DNA of 64,000 nt from Geodermatophilus sp. DSM 44513 (GCF_032460525.1 NZ_CP135963.1:3720001-3784000), one strand, 5' to 3'; positions 1 through 11,473 are shown, counted from the first letter of the stretch. Notes: generated by a model not told the origin, from the letters alone. Program-made: numbers and translations.

Positions 1-1345
1 CCACCCCCCGGGTCGGGTGGGCGGCGACCAGCAGCCGCGGGCCGGCGCTCATCTCGCGGCCGACGATCAGCTTCTGCTGGTTGCCGCCGGACAGCGCGAC
101 GGCGAGGGTGTCCGGCCCCGGGGCGCGGACGTCGTACTCGCGCATGATGCGGGCGGTGTCGGCGCGGGCGCCGCGGCGGTCGATGAAGGGGCCCTTGACC
201 GCCGGTGGGCGGGTCTGGTGGCCGAGGATGCGGTTCTCCCACAGCGGCGCGTCCAGCAGCATGCCCTGGCGGTGCCGGTCCTCGGGGATGAAGCCGACGC
301 CGGCCTCCCGGCGGGCGCGGGTGCTCCAGCCGGTGACGTCCTGCCCGCCGAGCAGCACCGTGCCGGCGGCCAGGGGGCGCAGCCCCATGACGGCGTCGAC
401 GAGCTCGGCCTGGCCGTTGCCCTCGACGCCGGCGATGCCGACGACCTCGCCCTCGCGCACGGTGAGCGTGACGTCGTCCACCACCGGGCGCGCCCCAGCG
501 TCGCGCACCGTCACGCCGGTCAGCTGCAGCACCGGGGTCTCGCGCACGGTCGACTCGCGGGTCTCCGGGGTGGGCAGCTCGGCGCCGACCATCAGCTCGG
601 CCAGCTGGCGGGCCGTCGTCGTGCGCGGGTCGGCGGTGCCCACGGTGGTGCCGCGGCGGATGACGGTGATCGCGTCGGCGACCCGGCGGACCTCGTCGAG
701 CTTGTGGGAGATGAACACGACCGTCAGGCCCTCCCGCTTGAGCTCGGCGAGGTTGGCGAACAGCTCGTCGACCTCCTGGGGCACGAGGACGGCGGTCGGC
801 TCGTCGAGGATCAGGATGCGGGCGTCGCGGTAGAGCACCTTGGCGATCTCCACGCGCTGCCGGTCGCCGACGCCGAGGTCCTCCACGAGGGCGTCCGGCT
901 GCAGCCCCAGGGCGTAGCGGTCGGAGATGTCGGTGATCCGGCGGCGGGCCTCGGCGAGGTCCAGCCGGCCGCCGCGGGTGGGCTCGCTGCCCAGGACGAC
1001 GTTCTCCAGGACGGTGAAGTTGTCGGCCAGCATGAAGTGCTGGTGGACCATGCCGATGCCGGCGGCGATCGCGTCGGCCGGGCTGCGCAGGACCACCTCG
1101 CGGCCGTCGACGAGGATCTGCCCCTCGTCGGGGCGGTGCTCGCCGTAGAGGGTCTTCATCAGCGTCGACTTGCCGGCGCCGTTCTCGCCCACGACGGCGT
1201 GCACCTCGCCGCGGCGCACCCGCAGCTCGATGTCGCGGTTGGCCACGACGCCCGGGAACCGCTTGGTGATCCCGCGCAGCTCGACGGCGAGTGGGGCCTC
1301 GGCCGCCGCCGGCCGGCCGTGCGCTGGCGGGTCCGTTGCCGCCAT
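1..1345 (-). CDS. ABC transporter ATP-binding protein, BMP/nucleoside-sugar type (3' end beyond window)
   Basis: This is the energising subunit of an importer for nucleosides or simple sugars. It has two fused nucleotide-binding domains, as in RbsA/MglA/YufO proteins. The first Walker A (GENGAGKS, about residues 53-60) is clear, followed by a Walker B with LILDEPTAVL. The second domain shows the LSGGNQQK signature before the reading frame leaves the window, so about 448 residues are visible and the last part is missing. The ATG at 1345 is preceded by GAGGAGGTG, a strong ribosome site. It lies 226 bases downstream of the BMP lipoprotein gene on the same strand. Permease genes are expected beyond the left edge. 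The substrate class is inferred from the neighbour. Confidence 0.93.
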   Translation of the reverse strand, partial: MAATDPPAHGRPAAAEAPLAVELRGITKRFPGVVANRDIELRVRRGEVHAVVGENGAGKSTLMKTLYGEHRPDEGQILVDGREVVLRSPADAIAAGIGMVHQHFMLADNFTVLENVVLGSEPTRGGRLDLAEARRRITDISDRYALGLQPDALVEDLGVGDRQRVEIAKVLYRDARILILDEPTAVLVPQEVDELFANLAELKREGLTVVFISHKLDEVRRVADAITVIRRGTTVGTADPRTTTARQLAELMVGAELPTPETRESTVRETPVLQLTGVTVRDAGARPVVDDVTLTVREGEVVGIAGVEGNGQAELVDAVMGLRPLAAGTVLLGGQDVTGWSTRARREAGVGFIPEDRHRQGMLLDAPLWENRILGHQTRPPAVKGPFIDRRGARADTARIMREYDVRAPGPDTLAVALSGGNQQKLIVGREMSAGPRLLVAAHPTRGV

Positions 1346-1496
1346 GCCGGCACCTCCTCAGCTCGTGGGCCCGCCGGGAGGCGGGCGGTCACGGGTGGGA
1401 CACCGGCCGGCGGGGTCGTCCGCCGCCGGGTCTCCGGCCCTGGGACTCGTGGGTATGGTGCCGCATCCCCGGCGGTCCGCAGGGGTCCGGGAGCGG

Positions 1497-1529
1497 CGCG
1501 GGCCCGGGCGGTGAGCGCCCGGGCCCGCG
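1497..1529 (-). terminator. Strong hairpin between BMP lipoprotein and ATPase genes
   Basis: Perfect 14-bp GC stem (1497-1510 with 1516-1529) and a 5-base loop, placed 42 bases after the lipoprotein stop. There is no clear T-run. It probably reduces read-through into the ATPase gene so that the binding protein is made in excess, as is common in ABC importer operons. Confidence 0.7.
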
Positions 1530-1571
1530 TCGCAGGCACCTCCACCGTGCGGGTGTCCCCCGCACGGGGTG

Positions 1572-2639
1572 TCACTCGATCGTCGTCGGGACCGTGATGG
1601 TGCCGTCGGTGATCTGCTGGGCGAAGCCGTCGACGTCGTCCTGGATGTCGTCGATGAAGCCGCCGGACGTGGCCAGCGCGATGCCCTCGGTGGACAGGTC
1701 GTTGAGCACGTCGGTGGCACCGGTGACGTTGCCCTCGGCGTAGTCGTTGATGAACTGCTCGACGGCGTTGTCGACCCGCTTGAGCATCGACGTCATGATC
1801 ACCGCCTGCAGCGCCGGGTCGCTGACGGTCAGGAACTGGTCGGAGTCGACCCCGATCGCGCGGTTGCCGGAGGCCGCGGCGGCCTGGAAGACGCCGATGC
1901 CCGAGCCGCCCGCCGCGTGGTAGACGATGTCGGCCCCGGCGTCGTACATGCCCTGGGCCACGATCTGGCCGCGGGCCGGGTCGCTGAAGCCGGAGAAGTC
2001 ACCGGCCGGCGAGATGTACTGCCGGTCGACGCGGATCTGCGGGTTCACCGCCTGCGCGCCGGCGACGTAGCCGGCCTCGAACTTCTCGATCAGCGGGCTC
2101 TCCACGCCGCCGACGAAGCCGATGTGGGCGGCCTCGCTCTTCAGCGCCGCGGCGACGCCGGCGAGGAAGGAGCCCTCCTCCTCGGCGAAGATCAGGCCGG
2201 TGACGTTCTCGCCCTTGGCGCCGTCGGCGTTGGACCCGTCGACCTGGGCGAAGGTGGTCTCGGGGAACTGCGGGGCGACCTCGGCGATGACCTCGTCGTA
2301 GTTGAAGCCGACGGCGATGACCGGGTCGAAGCCCTGCTCGGCCAGGCTGGCCAGGCCCTCGCCGCGGTTGGAGGCGTCCTCGTTGGGGCTGAACTCCTGC
2401 AGTTCGCCGCCGAGCGCGTCGACCGCCGCGGCGGCGCCGGTGTAGGCGGAGTCGTTGAACGACCGGTCGCCGCGGCCGCCGGTGTCGTAGGCCAGGCCCA
2501 CCCGCAGCTCCTCGGCGGCCGGGCTGCCCCCGCCACCGCCCTCGCCGCCACCGGTCGCGGCGGTCTCGTCGCTGGCACAGGCGGCCAGGACCATGCTGCC
2601 TGCGATCAGCAGCGAGGCGGCCCTCATCTTGCGGCGCAC
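1572..2639 (-). CDS. BMP family ABC transporter substrate-binding lipoprotein
   Basis: Extracytoplasmic binding protein of the Bmp/PnrA/Med family, which usually binds nucleosides. The N-terminus is a short lipoprotein signal ending in a lipobox with Cys21 (LVLAAC-type). A Gly/Ser linker follows, then the BMP core with GLAYDTGGRGDRSFN near the start and GVDSDQ later. The GTG at 2639 is chosen because GAGGAGA sits about 6 bases upstream; an ATG four codons in is the alternative. The product is 355 residues, normal for the family. It is first in an operon with the ATPase downstream. Which nucleoside or sugar it binds cannot be read from sequence. Confidence 0.93.
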   Translation of the reverse strand: MRRKMRAASLLIAGSMVLAACASDETAATGGGEGGGGGSPAAEELRVGLAYDTGGRGDRSFNDSAYTGAAAAVDALGGELQEFSPNEDASNRGEGLASLAEQGFDPVIAVGFNYDEVIAEVAPQFPETTFAQVDGSNADGAKGENVTGLIFAEEEGSFLAGVAAALKSEAAHIGFVGGVESPLIEKFEAGYVAGAQAVNPQIRVDRQYISPAGDFSGFSDPARGQIVAQGMYDAGADIVYHAAGGSGIGVFQAAAASGNRAIGVDSDQFLTVSDPALQAVIMTSMLKRVDNAVEQFINDYAEGNVTGATDVLNDLSTEGIALATSGGFIDDIQDDVDGFAQQITDGTITVPTTIE

Positions 2640-2748
2640 GGCGTCTCCTCTCTGGGGACGGGCCGCACGCAGGAGGCGGCCCGCCCGGTGGGTCCGGGTC
2701 GTGCGTGACTGCCGGCGGACGCCGGTCCCCACAGCACGCGACCTGCGC

Positions 2749-2754
2749 ACGCTA
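2749..2754 (-). promoter_or_regulatory. Candidate -10 (TAGCGT) for the BMP transporter operon
   Basis: TAGCGT fits the actinobacterial TANNNT -10 and lies about 110 bases upstream of the lipoprotein start, in a gene-free stretch (2640-2848). No convincing -35 is seen. Confidence 0.4.
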
Positions 2755-2848
2755 GCCGCGCGCGACGGCCCGGCGGACCCCGCGGAGGAGACCGAGACGG
2801 GATCGTTGCCTGGACCGGTGGGCGCCCGGCCCGCGGTCCACCCGCCGG

Positions 2849-3880
2849 TCAGCGGGCTGCGACCACCGCCCGACCGTCGGCCGGGGGCACCGCGGGGTCC
2901 GGCCCCTCGGCCACCACGCGGGCGTCGCCCTGCACCCCGGGCAGGGTCGCCGTCCACGCGGCGGTGAAGAAGGCGAACCGGCAGACGACGTTGAGCCAGA
3001 TCAGGATGCCGACCGCGCCGCCGAACGCCGACGCGGTGACGCTGCCGGAGATCAACGACAGGTAGAGGCTGCCGATCAGCTTGAGCACCTCCAGGCCGGC
3101 GGCGCCGAACAGCGCGCCGGGCAGCAGCCGGCGCACCGGGTGGGCGGTCGAGGGCACCACCTTGAGCAGCCACAGGAAGACGACGACGTCGGTGGCCAGT
3201 GCCAGCGTGATGCCGAGCACCGCGGTGAGCAGCGGCAGGCCGGGGGCCTCGGCCAGGCCGGAGAGCTCCAGCAGCCACCCGGTCGCCTGGGTCACCAGTC
3301 CGGTGAACCCGAGGCCCAGCAGGCCGAGCAGCCCGAGGGCCACCAGCGCGAGCACGTCCTGCAGGTTGTCCCGCAGGAACTCCGGCTCGTCGACGCGGCC
3401 CTTCCAGGTGCGCTCCATCCCCAGCCGCAGCTTGTCCATGGCCCGCAGCCCGGCGTACAGGAAACCGGCCAGGCCGATCAGCCCGGTGAGGCCGGCCGAC
3501 CCGACCGCCCCGCCGAGCTCGTCGGTGATCTGCCGGCCGGTCGAGCCGGGGAAGCTCTCCCGGATGGCGCTGTAGAGCTCCTGCTGCAGCAGCTCGTTGC
3601 CCGCCAGCACCAACCCGATGACCGACGCGACCAGCAGCAGCACCGGCACCAGGCCGAGGAAGACGAAGTAGGTGACGCCGGCGGCCATGAGGTCGCCCTG
3701 GGTGCGCTGGTACCGGCCGCCCGCGCGGGCCAGGTGGTCGAACCACGGCAGGCGGCGGCGCAGCCGGTCCACCCGGCGCTGCCACCGGGCGGGCAGCCCG
3801 GTCACCCGGGACCACCGCCCGCCGGGCGGCGGGCTCTCGGCGGCGGCGGGCGCGGGGCGCTCGGTCCGGGTGGCGCTCAC
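2849..3880 (-). CDS. YihY/virulence factor BrkB family membrane protein
   Basis: Polytopic inner-membrane protein of the YihY/BrkB (former RNase BN) family, function unknown. After a basic, Pro-rich N-terminus it carries the family entry motif (QGDLMAAGVTYFVFLGLVP) and about six hydrophobic segments. These include the central segment around WLLELSGLAEAPGLPLL and a last helix pair with FGGAVGILIWLNVV. The GTG at 3880 is preferred because CAGACT lies 6 bases upstream, as in the many leaderless genes here. An upstream GTG at 3940 lies inside a repeat element. At 343 residues it is typical in length. Its neighbour is trpS, as in mycobacteria (Rv3335c/Rv3336c). Confidence 0.88.
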   Translation of the reverse strand: MSATRTERPAPAAAESPPPGGRWSRVTGLPARWQRRVDRLRRRLPWFDHLARAGGRYQRTQGDLMAAGVTYFVFLGLVPVLLLVASVIGLVLAGNELLQQELYSAIRESFPGSTGRQITDELGGAVGSAGLTGLIGLAGFLYAGLRAMDKLRLGMERTWKGRVDEPEFLRDNLQDVLALVALGLLGLLGLGFTGLVTQATGWLLELSGLAEAPGLPLLTAVLGITLALATDVVVFLWLLKVVPSTAHPVRRLLPGALFGAAGLEVLKLIGSLYLSLISGSVTASAFGGAVGILIWLNVVCRFAFFTAAWTATLPGVQGDARVVAEGPDPAVPPADGRAVVAAR

Positions 3881-3886
3881 CGCCCG

Positions 3887-3892
3887 AGTCTG
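3887..3892 (-). promoter_or_regulatory. Leaderless -10 (CAGACT) for the YihY gene
   Basis: CAGACT ends 6 bases before the GTG at 3880, the spacing expected when transcription begins at the start codon. Confidence 0.4.
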
Positions 3893-3929
3893 CGGGCAGC
3901 CGGCGTCGGCCGCGCTCTGGCAACGTCGT

Positions 3930-3990
3930 GGAACGGCCACCCTCCAGGGACCCGCGTCGAGCCTGCGAGGCGTGGGGGGAAGGGTGGTCC
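3930..3990 (-). repeat. Intergenic hairpin-family element, copy A
   Basis: Reading the minus strand, the element starts 2 bases after the TAG stop of the 2H phosphoesterase gene. It runs: a GGACC end, outer arm, C-run, inner arm, TCGCAGGCTC, inner arm, GCGGGTCCCTGG, outer arm, GGCC, GTTCC. Outer arms pair 3935-3944 with 3981-3990. The same layout recurs at 5622, 7820, 12860, 25491 and 44469. Confidence 0.8.
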
Positions 3991-3992
3991 TC

Positions 3993-6773
<2,781 letters not shown>

Positions 6774-6829
6774 GTACGGACCTCCTGACCGCGCCCCCGC
6801 GTCGCGCGGGGTCGGGCCGCGCGCGGATC

Positions 6830-6835
6830 TAGGGT
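6830..6835 (+). promoter_or_regulatory. Leaderless -10 (TAGGGT) for galE
   Basis: TAGGGT followed by exactly 7 bases and then the galE ATG. No ribosome site is present, so the mRNA likely starts at the ATG. Confidence 0.6.
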
Positions 6836-6842
6836 GGGGCGC

Positions 6843-7799
6843 ATGCGCGTTCTCGTCGCCGGTGGGGCCGGCTACATCGGCAGCGTAGTCACCGCCGCAC
6901 TGCTCGCGGGCGGCCACGAGGTGACCGTGCTGGACGACCTGTCCACCGGGCACGCCGACGCCGTCCCGGAGGGGGCCCGGCTGGCGCAGGCGTCGCTGCA
7001 CGACTCCGCGCCCGTGCTGGCCGACGTCCGGCCCGAGGCGGTGCTGCACTTCGCGGCCAGGAGCCTGGTCGGGCAGTCCCAGGTGGAGCCGCAGGCCTAC
7101 TGGGACACCAACGTGTGCGGGTCGCTGGCGCTGCTGGAGGCGATGCGCGCCGTCGACTGCCGGCGGATCGTGTTCTCCTCGACCGCGGCCACCTACGGCG
7201 AGCCCGAGCAGGTGCCGATCCGCGAGGACGCCCCCACCCGGCCGACCAACACCTACGGCGCCACCAAGCTCGCCGTCGACGCGATGCTCACCTCCTACGC
7301 GGCCGCGCACGACTTCGCGGCGGTGAGCCTGCGCTACTTCAACGTGGCCGGCGCCGCCCACGGCCGGGGCGAGCGGCACGCCACCGAGACCCACCTCATC
7401 CCGATCGCCCTGCAGGTCGCCGCCGGGCAGCGGGAGCACCTGACCGTCTACGGCGAGGACTACCCGACGCCGGACGGCACCTGCATCCGCGACTACATCC
7501 ACGTCGAGGACCTCAGCGACGCCCACCTGCTCGCGCTGACCGCGCCGTCGCCGGGTGAGCACCGCGTCTACAACCTGGGCAACGGCACCGGCTTCTCCGT
7601 GCAGCAGGTGGTCGACGCCGTCCGCGAGGTCACCGGGCACCCGGTGCCGGTCGTCGTCGGCGAGCGGCGGGCCGGGGACCCGGCGCAGCTGGTCGCCTCC
7701 AGCGAGCGGATCCGCGCCGACCTGGGCTGGGCGCCGCGGCACACCGACCTGGCCGGCATCGTCCGCGATGCCTGGGACACCGCCCGCACGCGCGCCTGA
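6843..7799 (+). CDS. galE: UDP-glucose 4-epimerase
   Basis: Extended short-chain dehydrogenase that interconverts UDP-glucose and UDP-galactose with bound NAD. The NAD motif GGAGYIG is at residues 7-13. The catalytic pair is Tyr138 and Lys142 in TYGATK, with the STAATYG strand before it. The C-terminal sugar-binding part includes CIRDYIHVEDL and YNLGNGTGFSV. The ATG at 6843 is set by the leaderless TAGGGT; 318 residues, slightly short of but typical for actinobacterial GalE. It is divergent from pat and convergent with the CBS protein gene. Specificity for other UDP-sugars is possible. Confidence 0.93.
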   Translation: MRVLVAGGAGYIGSVVTAALLAGGHEVTVLDDLSTGHADAVPEGARLAQASLHDSAPVLADVRPEAVLHFAARSLVGQSQVEPQAYWDTNVCGSLALLEAMRAVDCRRIVFSSTAATYGEPEQVPIREDAPTRPTNTYGATKLAVDAMLTSYAAAHDFAAVSLRYFNVAGAAHGRGERHATETHLIPIALQVAAGQREHLTVYGEDYPTPDGTCIRDYIHVEDLSDAHLLALTAPSPGEHRVYNLGNGTGFSVQQVVDAVREVTGHPVPVVVGERRAGDPAQLVASSERIRADLGWAPRHTDLAGIVRDAWDTARTRA

Positions 7800-7819
7800 A
7801 GAAGGGCCCCGCTGCCCTC

Positions 7820-7875
7820 GGCCCTCCTGCAGGGTCCCGCCGCGAGCTTGCGAGTGGTGGGGGGCAGGAGGGTCC
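7820..7875 (-). repeat. Intergenic hairpin-family element, copy C
   Basis: Lies between the convergent galE and CBS protein genes. On the minus strand it begins 4 bases after the CBS gene stop. Outer arms 7820-7830 and 7864-7875 pair almost perfectly. The loop holds the C-run, TCGCAAGCTC and GCGGGACCCTG blocks. Probably a terminator for the minus-strand gene. Confidence 0.8.
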
Positions 7876-7879
7876 TTTC

Positions 7880-9214
7880 TCAGGTGCCGATCGTGGGAGT
7901 CGGCACCTGGGCCGCGTCGACCACCGGCTCCGGCGCGCGGCTGACCGACAGCCGGGAGATCCGCCGCCCGTCGAGCTCCAGGACGGTGAGCGTGCGGCCC
8001 TCGACCTCGACGCTGTCGCCGGCGACGGGCAGCCGGCCCAGGTCGGCCAGCACGTACCCCGCGGCCGTCTCGTACGGGCCATCCGGCAGGCGCAGGCCGG
8101 TCACCTGCTCGAAGTCGTCGAGGTTGAGCAGCCCGTCGACCTCCTGCGGGCCGTCCGGCTCCTGCTCGCGGCCCTCGACGACGTCCTCGTCGTACTCGTC
8201 GTAGATCTCCCCGATGACCTCCTCGATGAGGTCCTCCAGGGTGACGATGCCGTCGGTGCCGCCGTACTCGTCCACGACGATCGCCAGGTGCTGGTTCTCC
8301 CGCCGCATCTCCGACAGGGCGTTGAGCACGCCGGCGGTGCCGGGCAGCCGCTTGACCTCGCGGACCAGGTCGCCCACGGTGGCGGCGCGGCCGGCGGGGT
8401 GGTTGGGCAGGAACAGGTCGCGGACGTGCACGAAGCCCAGCACGTCGTCCTCGTCGCGGCCGGCGACCGGGTAGCGGGAGTGGCTGGAGTCCGAGACCTG
8501 CCTGGCCGCCCGGCTGGCGGTCATGGACGCGTCGAGGAAGTCGACCTCGGTGCGCGGCGTCATGACCTCGCGGACCTCGCGGTCGCCGGCGCGGAAGACC
8601 TCGCCGATGAGGCGGCGCTCGTCGGAGCTCAGTGACTCGTGCGCCGAGACCAGGTCGCGCAGCTCCTCCTGGCTGATCGACTCGCCACTGGCCTTGGGGT
8701 CCCCGCCCAGCAGGCGGACCATCACGTTCGTCGACGCCGACAGCAGCCAGATGACCGGGCGGGACAGCGTGGCGATCGTGTTGAGCGGCGCGGCGACCAG
8801 CAGGGAGAAGCCCTCGGCCCGCTGCAGCGCCAGCCGCTTCGGGGTCAGCTCGCCGACCACCAGGGACAGGTAGCTGATCGCGACGGTGACCAGCACCAGG
8901 GCGAGGGTCCCGGCGAGACCCTCGCCCATGCCGAGGTCGACGAACCAGGCCGCCAGCGGCTGGGACAGCGTGCTGGCCCCGAACGCGGCGGAGAAGAACC
9001 CGGCCAGCGTGACCCCGACCTGGACCGCGGCCAGGAAGCGGTTGGGGTCGCTGAGCAGCCGCTGGACGGCCTTCCCGCGCCGTCCGCCGTTCTCGGCCAG
9101 CGCGCGCACCTGGGACTCCCGGAGGGAGACCAGCGCGATCTCGGACCCCGAGAAGGCGCCCCCGATCAGGACGAAGACGACGACCATGACGATGTTGAGC
9201 CAGACGTCGCTCAC
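7880..9214 (-). CDS. CNNM/HlyC-CorC family protein with DUF21, CBS pair and transporter-associated domain
   Basis: Integral membrane protein of the CNNM/CorB family, linked in other bacteria to Mg2+/Co2+ efflux. The first ~185 residues hold the DUF21 membrane domain (about four helices, starting WLNIVMVVVFVLIGG). A tandem CBS pair follows (about 205-330, with VMTPRTEVDFLD and VDEYGGTDGIVTLEDL), then a CorC_HlyC domain (about 350-430) that begins near GLLNLDDFEQVTG. GTG start at 9214 with AGGAG 10 bases upstream; 444 residues. Transport substrate and direction are not proven by sequence. Annotations as hemolysin are historical. Confidence 0.92.
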   Translation of the reverse strand: MSDVWLNIVMVVVFVLIGGAFSGSEIALVSLRESQVRALAENGGRRGKAVQRLLSDPNRFLAAVQVGVTLAGFFSAAFGASTLSQPLAAWFVDLGMGEGLAGTLALVLVTVAISYLSLVVGELTPKRLALQRAEGFSLLVAAPLNTIATLSRPVIWLLSASTNVMVRLLGGDPKASGESISQEELRDLVSAHESLSSDERRLIGEVFRAGDREVREVMTPRTEVDFLDASMTASRAARQVSDSSHSRYPVAGRDEDDVLGFVHVRDLFLPNHPAGRAATVGDLVREVKRLPGTAGVLNALSEMRRENQHLAIVVDEYGGTDGIVTLEDLIEEVIGEIYDEYDEDVVEGREQEPDGPQEVDGLLNLDDFEQVTGLRLPDGPYETAAGYVLADLGRLPVAGDSVEVEGRTLTVLELDGRRISRLSVSRAPEPVVDAAQVPTPTIGT

Positions 9215-9355
9215 CGGCGGCGTGCTCCTGTCGAACGGGGTTGCGGACGACGTCCATGCTGCCCGCTCGGCCGTGCGGGAGCACCACCCGGGCCGGCGGT
9301 GGCCTCATGGGTGACTCCGGTCACAGCCCACTACTGATCACGCTCTGCATACGGC

Positions 9356-9361
9356 TAGTCT
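9356..9361 (+). promoter_or_regulatory. Candidate -10 (TAGTCT) for the CAP-domain gene
   Basis: TAGTCT in a locally AT-richer stretch about 50 bases before the CAP-domain gene start. A small CCAGA/TCTGG inverted repeat follows at about 9364-9387, in the predicted leader. Confidence 0.4.
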
Positions 9362-9410
9362 CGCCAGAGTAACGACTTGAGATCTGGCACTCGGTGGGAG
9401 AACAGCCTTG

Positions 9411-10430
9411 GTGCACCACATGCCGGCGGGTCCGCCGCTCTCGTCCCGCCTCGCCGCCCCGCTCCGGCGGTGGCTGCGGCTGCTGCGGCTGCCCCGCGTG
9501 GTGCCGCTGCTGCTGGTCGCCGGCGCGATCGCCACCGTCACGGTCGGGGTGCCCGCGGTCTCCGGCGCCGTGACCAGCTTCACCGAGCCGGTGGCGCTGG
9601 AGTCGACCTCGTCCGGCCGGTCGGCCACCGCCCGCGAGCCCGAGCGCTCGTGGTGGTCCTCGTGGTGGTCGTCCGGCCCGTCGTCCTCCGGAGGGACCGC
9701 CCGGTCGGACGGCTCATCGTGGGATGCGGGGGCGGCGTCCCCCGGCGGCTCGGTGGCCGAGCCCCTGGTGCGGCCGGGCGAGGACGACCCCGCCGCCGCC
9801 GTCCCGCCCCCCGCCCCGGCCCCGTCGGCCGCCGCACCCGTGCCGGTGGTCCCCTCCGTGCCGTCCGGCGCGGCCCCGGCGCCGGTGGCCGGTGCCCCCT
9901 CCTCCGGGTCGGCCGCGTCGGCACCGCGGCCGGCGCCGACCGCGGCCGCGGAGACCGCCCGGTCCTCCCGGCCGTCCCCGGAGACCCGGGCGCCCGCCCC
10001 CGTCCCGCAGGCCGAGCCGACGCCCGTGGTCGCGGCGGCCGTGCCCGCCGGGGACCCCACCGCGGAGGCGGCGGTGGTGGTGCTGGTCAACCAGGCCCGC
10101 GCCGCCGCCGGGTGCGCGCCGGTGACCGCCGACCCGGCGCTGGCGGCGGTGGCACGGGCGCACAGCGCCGACATGCGCGACCGCGACTACTTCTCCCACA
10201 CCAGCCCCGAGGGCCTCTCACCCTTCGACCGGGCCGAGCGGGCCGGCATCGACTACTCGCGGGCGGAGAACATCGCCTACGGCCAGGCCGACGCCGCCGA
10301 GGTGGTGGAGGCGTGGCTGGACAGCCCCGGCCACCGCGCCAACATCCTCGATTGCGACCTGGGCAGGCTCGGGGTGGGCGTCGCCGAGGGCGTCGGCGGC
10401 CCGTGGTGGACCCAGCTGTTCGGCATCTGA
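9411..10430 (+). CDS. Secreted CAP (SCP/PR-1) domain protein
   Basis: Exported protein. A basic N-terminus and one hydrophobic segment (VVPLLLVAGAIATVTVGV) act as signal peptide or anchor. A long Pro/Ala/Ser-rich linker (about residues 60-220) likely spans the cell wall. The C-terminal ~115 residues are a CAP domain with HSADMRDRDYFSHTSPEG, the ENIAYGQ block, HRANILD and a terminal GGPWWTQLFG. Bacterial CAP proteins of this kind are secreted and mostly uncharacterised. GGGAG lies upstream. I use GTG 9411 but TTG 9408 is equally spaced, so the exact start is uncertain. Confidence 0.88.
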   Translation: MHHMPAGPPLSSRLAAPLRRWLRLLRLPRVVPLLLVAGAIATVTVGVPAVSGAVTSFTEPVALESTSSGRSATAREPERSWWSSWWSSGPSSSGGTARSDGSSWDAGAASPGGSVAEPLVRPGEDDPAAAVPPPAPAPSAAAPVPVVPSVPSGAAPAPVAGAPSSGSAASAPRPAPTAAAETARSSRPSPETRAPAPVPQAEPTPVVAAAVPAGDPTAEAAVVVLVNQARAAAGCAPVTADPALAAVARAHSADMRDRDYFSHTSPEGLSPFDRAERAGIDYSRAENIAYGQADAAEVVEAWLDSPGHRANILDCDLGRLGVGVAEGVGGPWWTQLFGI

Positions 10431-10462
10431 GCCCGCCGCCCGCCGTCCGCAGGCCGCGCCTG

Positions 10463-10524
10463 GGCCCGACTGCGGGGAACCGGGGCCTCGAGCGGTCCGC
10501 CAGTGCCCTACTCCACCGCAGTCG
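10463..10524 (+). repeat. Left inverted terminal element of the DUF559 cassette
   Basis: About 62 bases beginning GGCCCGACTGCGGGG and ending CACCGCAGTCG, so the element is itself palindromic at its ends (CGACTGCGG at 10467, CCGCAGTCG at 10516). An inverted copy lies at 11490-11550. The DUF559 stop codon (10508) lies inside it. Confidence 0.65.
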
Positions 10525-11473
10525 TCCGCCGGAGGAGGGCGCGGACACGGGAGATGAGTTCGTCGGGCCGGTGGAGGTCGGCTGCCGTCACGTGCAGCAC
10601 CGTCCAGCCCGCGGCGACCAGTTCGTTGAGTCGCCGCCGGTCGCGCCCCAGCTGTCCAGGGTCTCCGTGCCAAGCGCCGTCGTACTCGACCGCCACCCGG
10701 TGCTCGGGGAACGCCAGGTCCACCCGGGCCACGAACCGGCCGGCCCCGTCGCGCACCGTGTGCTGGGGGACGGCGAGGAGACCCGCCAGGGCCAGCAGCA
10801 CCCTGAGCCGTGACTCCTGGGGTGACTCGGCCCGGGCGTCGGCGAGGTCGACCGCGCGCCCGGCCCGCAGTGCACCCCGCGGTGTCGGCTGGACACCTAC
10901 GGCCGCGCGCAGCCGCCGGTGGTCGACGATCCCCCGGGCCAGCAGGACGTCCAGCGCCACCACGCCCTCGACCAACGGCTCCGTGCGGGCGATGTCCAGC
11001 GCCGTCCGGAGCTCGGAGGTGCACCGCACGCGACGGACGACGGTGACCTCGGCATCCGAGGGCGGCACCAGCACCCGGCGGATGCGGAGGCCCGCAACGG
11101 GCCCAAACCGGACGCCGGCAGGGACCGACACCTCGACCGGTGTCCCGGCGTGGACGAGGTCGCGGGCGCCGTGCAGGTAGGCCGCCGTCCGGCCGCTGAA
11201 GACGGCGGTCGGCGGGACGACCAGGCGGGCCCCGGTCACCCGGACACCGAAGGAGTCAGGCAGTCGCGCATCGGCGTAGACCCCGCGGTAGAGCCGGCGC
11301 CAGGCACGGCTGCGGAGGGCGTCCGGGGTCAGCAGTCCCTGGGCCACGACGTCGCGGCCGCGGAAGACCCGGCCGTGGAGGGCGGGTGGGCGGTGGGCTC
11401 TGGGCACCGCGGGAGGGTGCACCCCGCGGCCTCGCCGGCCGCCGAGGTCGTCCACAGGCGCTCCGTCGTCCAC
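10508..11473 (-). CDS. DUF559/Vsr-like endonuclease-domain protein with AbiEi-type N-terminus
   Basis: A family found in many copies in actinobacterial genomes, function unknown. The N-terminal half resembles the AbiEi antitoxin-like winged-helix region (LYRGVYADARLPDS, FSGRTAAYLHGARDL). The C-terminal ~100 residues form a Vsr/PD-(D/E)XK-like nuclease fold (RVDLAFPEHRVAVEYDG, then a helix with RDRRRLNELVAAGW). The D and E of the VDLAF...VEYDG core look intact. The GTG at 11473 has no ribosome site, so the true start may be further in. The gene lies between inverted terminal elements, a sign of a movable cassette. Confidence 0.75.
   Translation of the reverse strand: MDDGAPVDDLGGRRGRGVHPPAVPRAHRPPALHGRVFRGRDVVAQGLLTPDALRSRAWRRLYRGVYADARLPDSFGVRVTGARLVVPPTAVFSGRTAAYLHGARDLVHAGTPVEVSVPAGVRFGPVAGLRIRRVLVPPSDAEVTVVRRVRCTSELRTALDIARTEPLVEGVVALDVLLARGIVDHRRLRAAVGVQPTPRGALRAGRAVDLADARAESPQESRLRVLLALAGLLAVPQHTVRDGAGRFVARVDLAFPEHRVAVEYDGAWHGDPGQLGRDRRRLNELVAAGWTVLHVTAADLHRPDELISRVRALLRRTTAVE

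Noticed and set aside
17..1597. Long plus-strand open frames opposite the ABC ATPase and BMP genes
   Set aside because: They are antisense shadows caused by high G+C. The minus-strand proteins have complete family motifs and ribosome sites.
3881..3940. Earlier GTG start for the YihY gene
   Set aside because: The GTG at 3940 lies inside repeat copy A with GGAGG directly touching it. The GTG at 3880 has a well-spaced leaderless -10.
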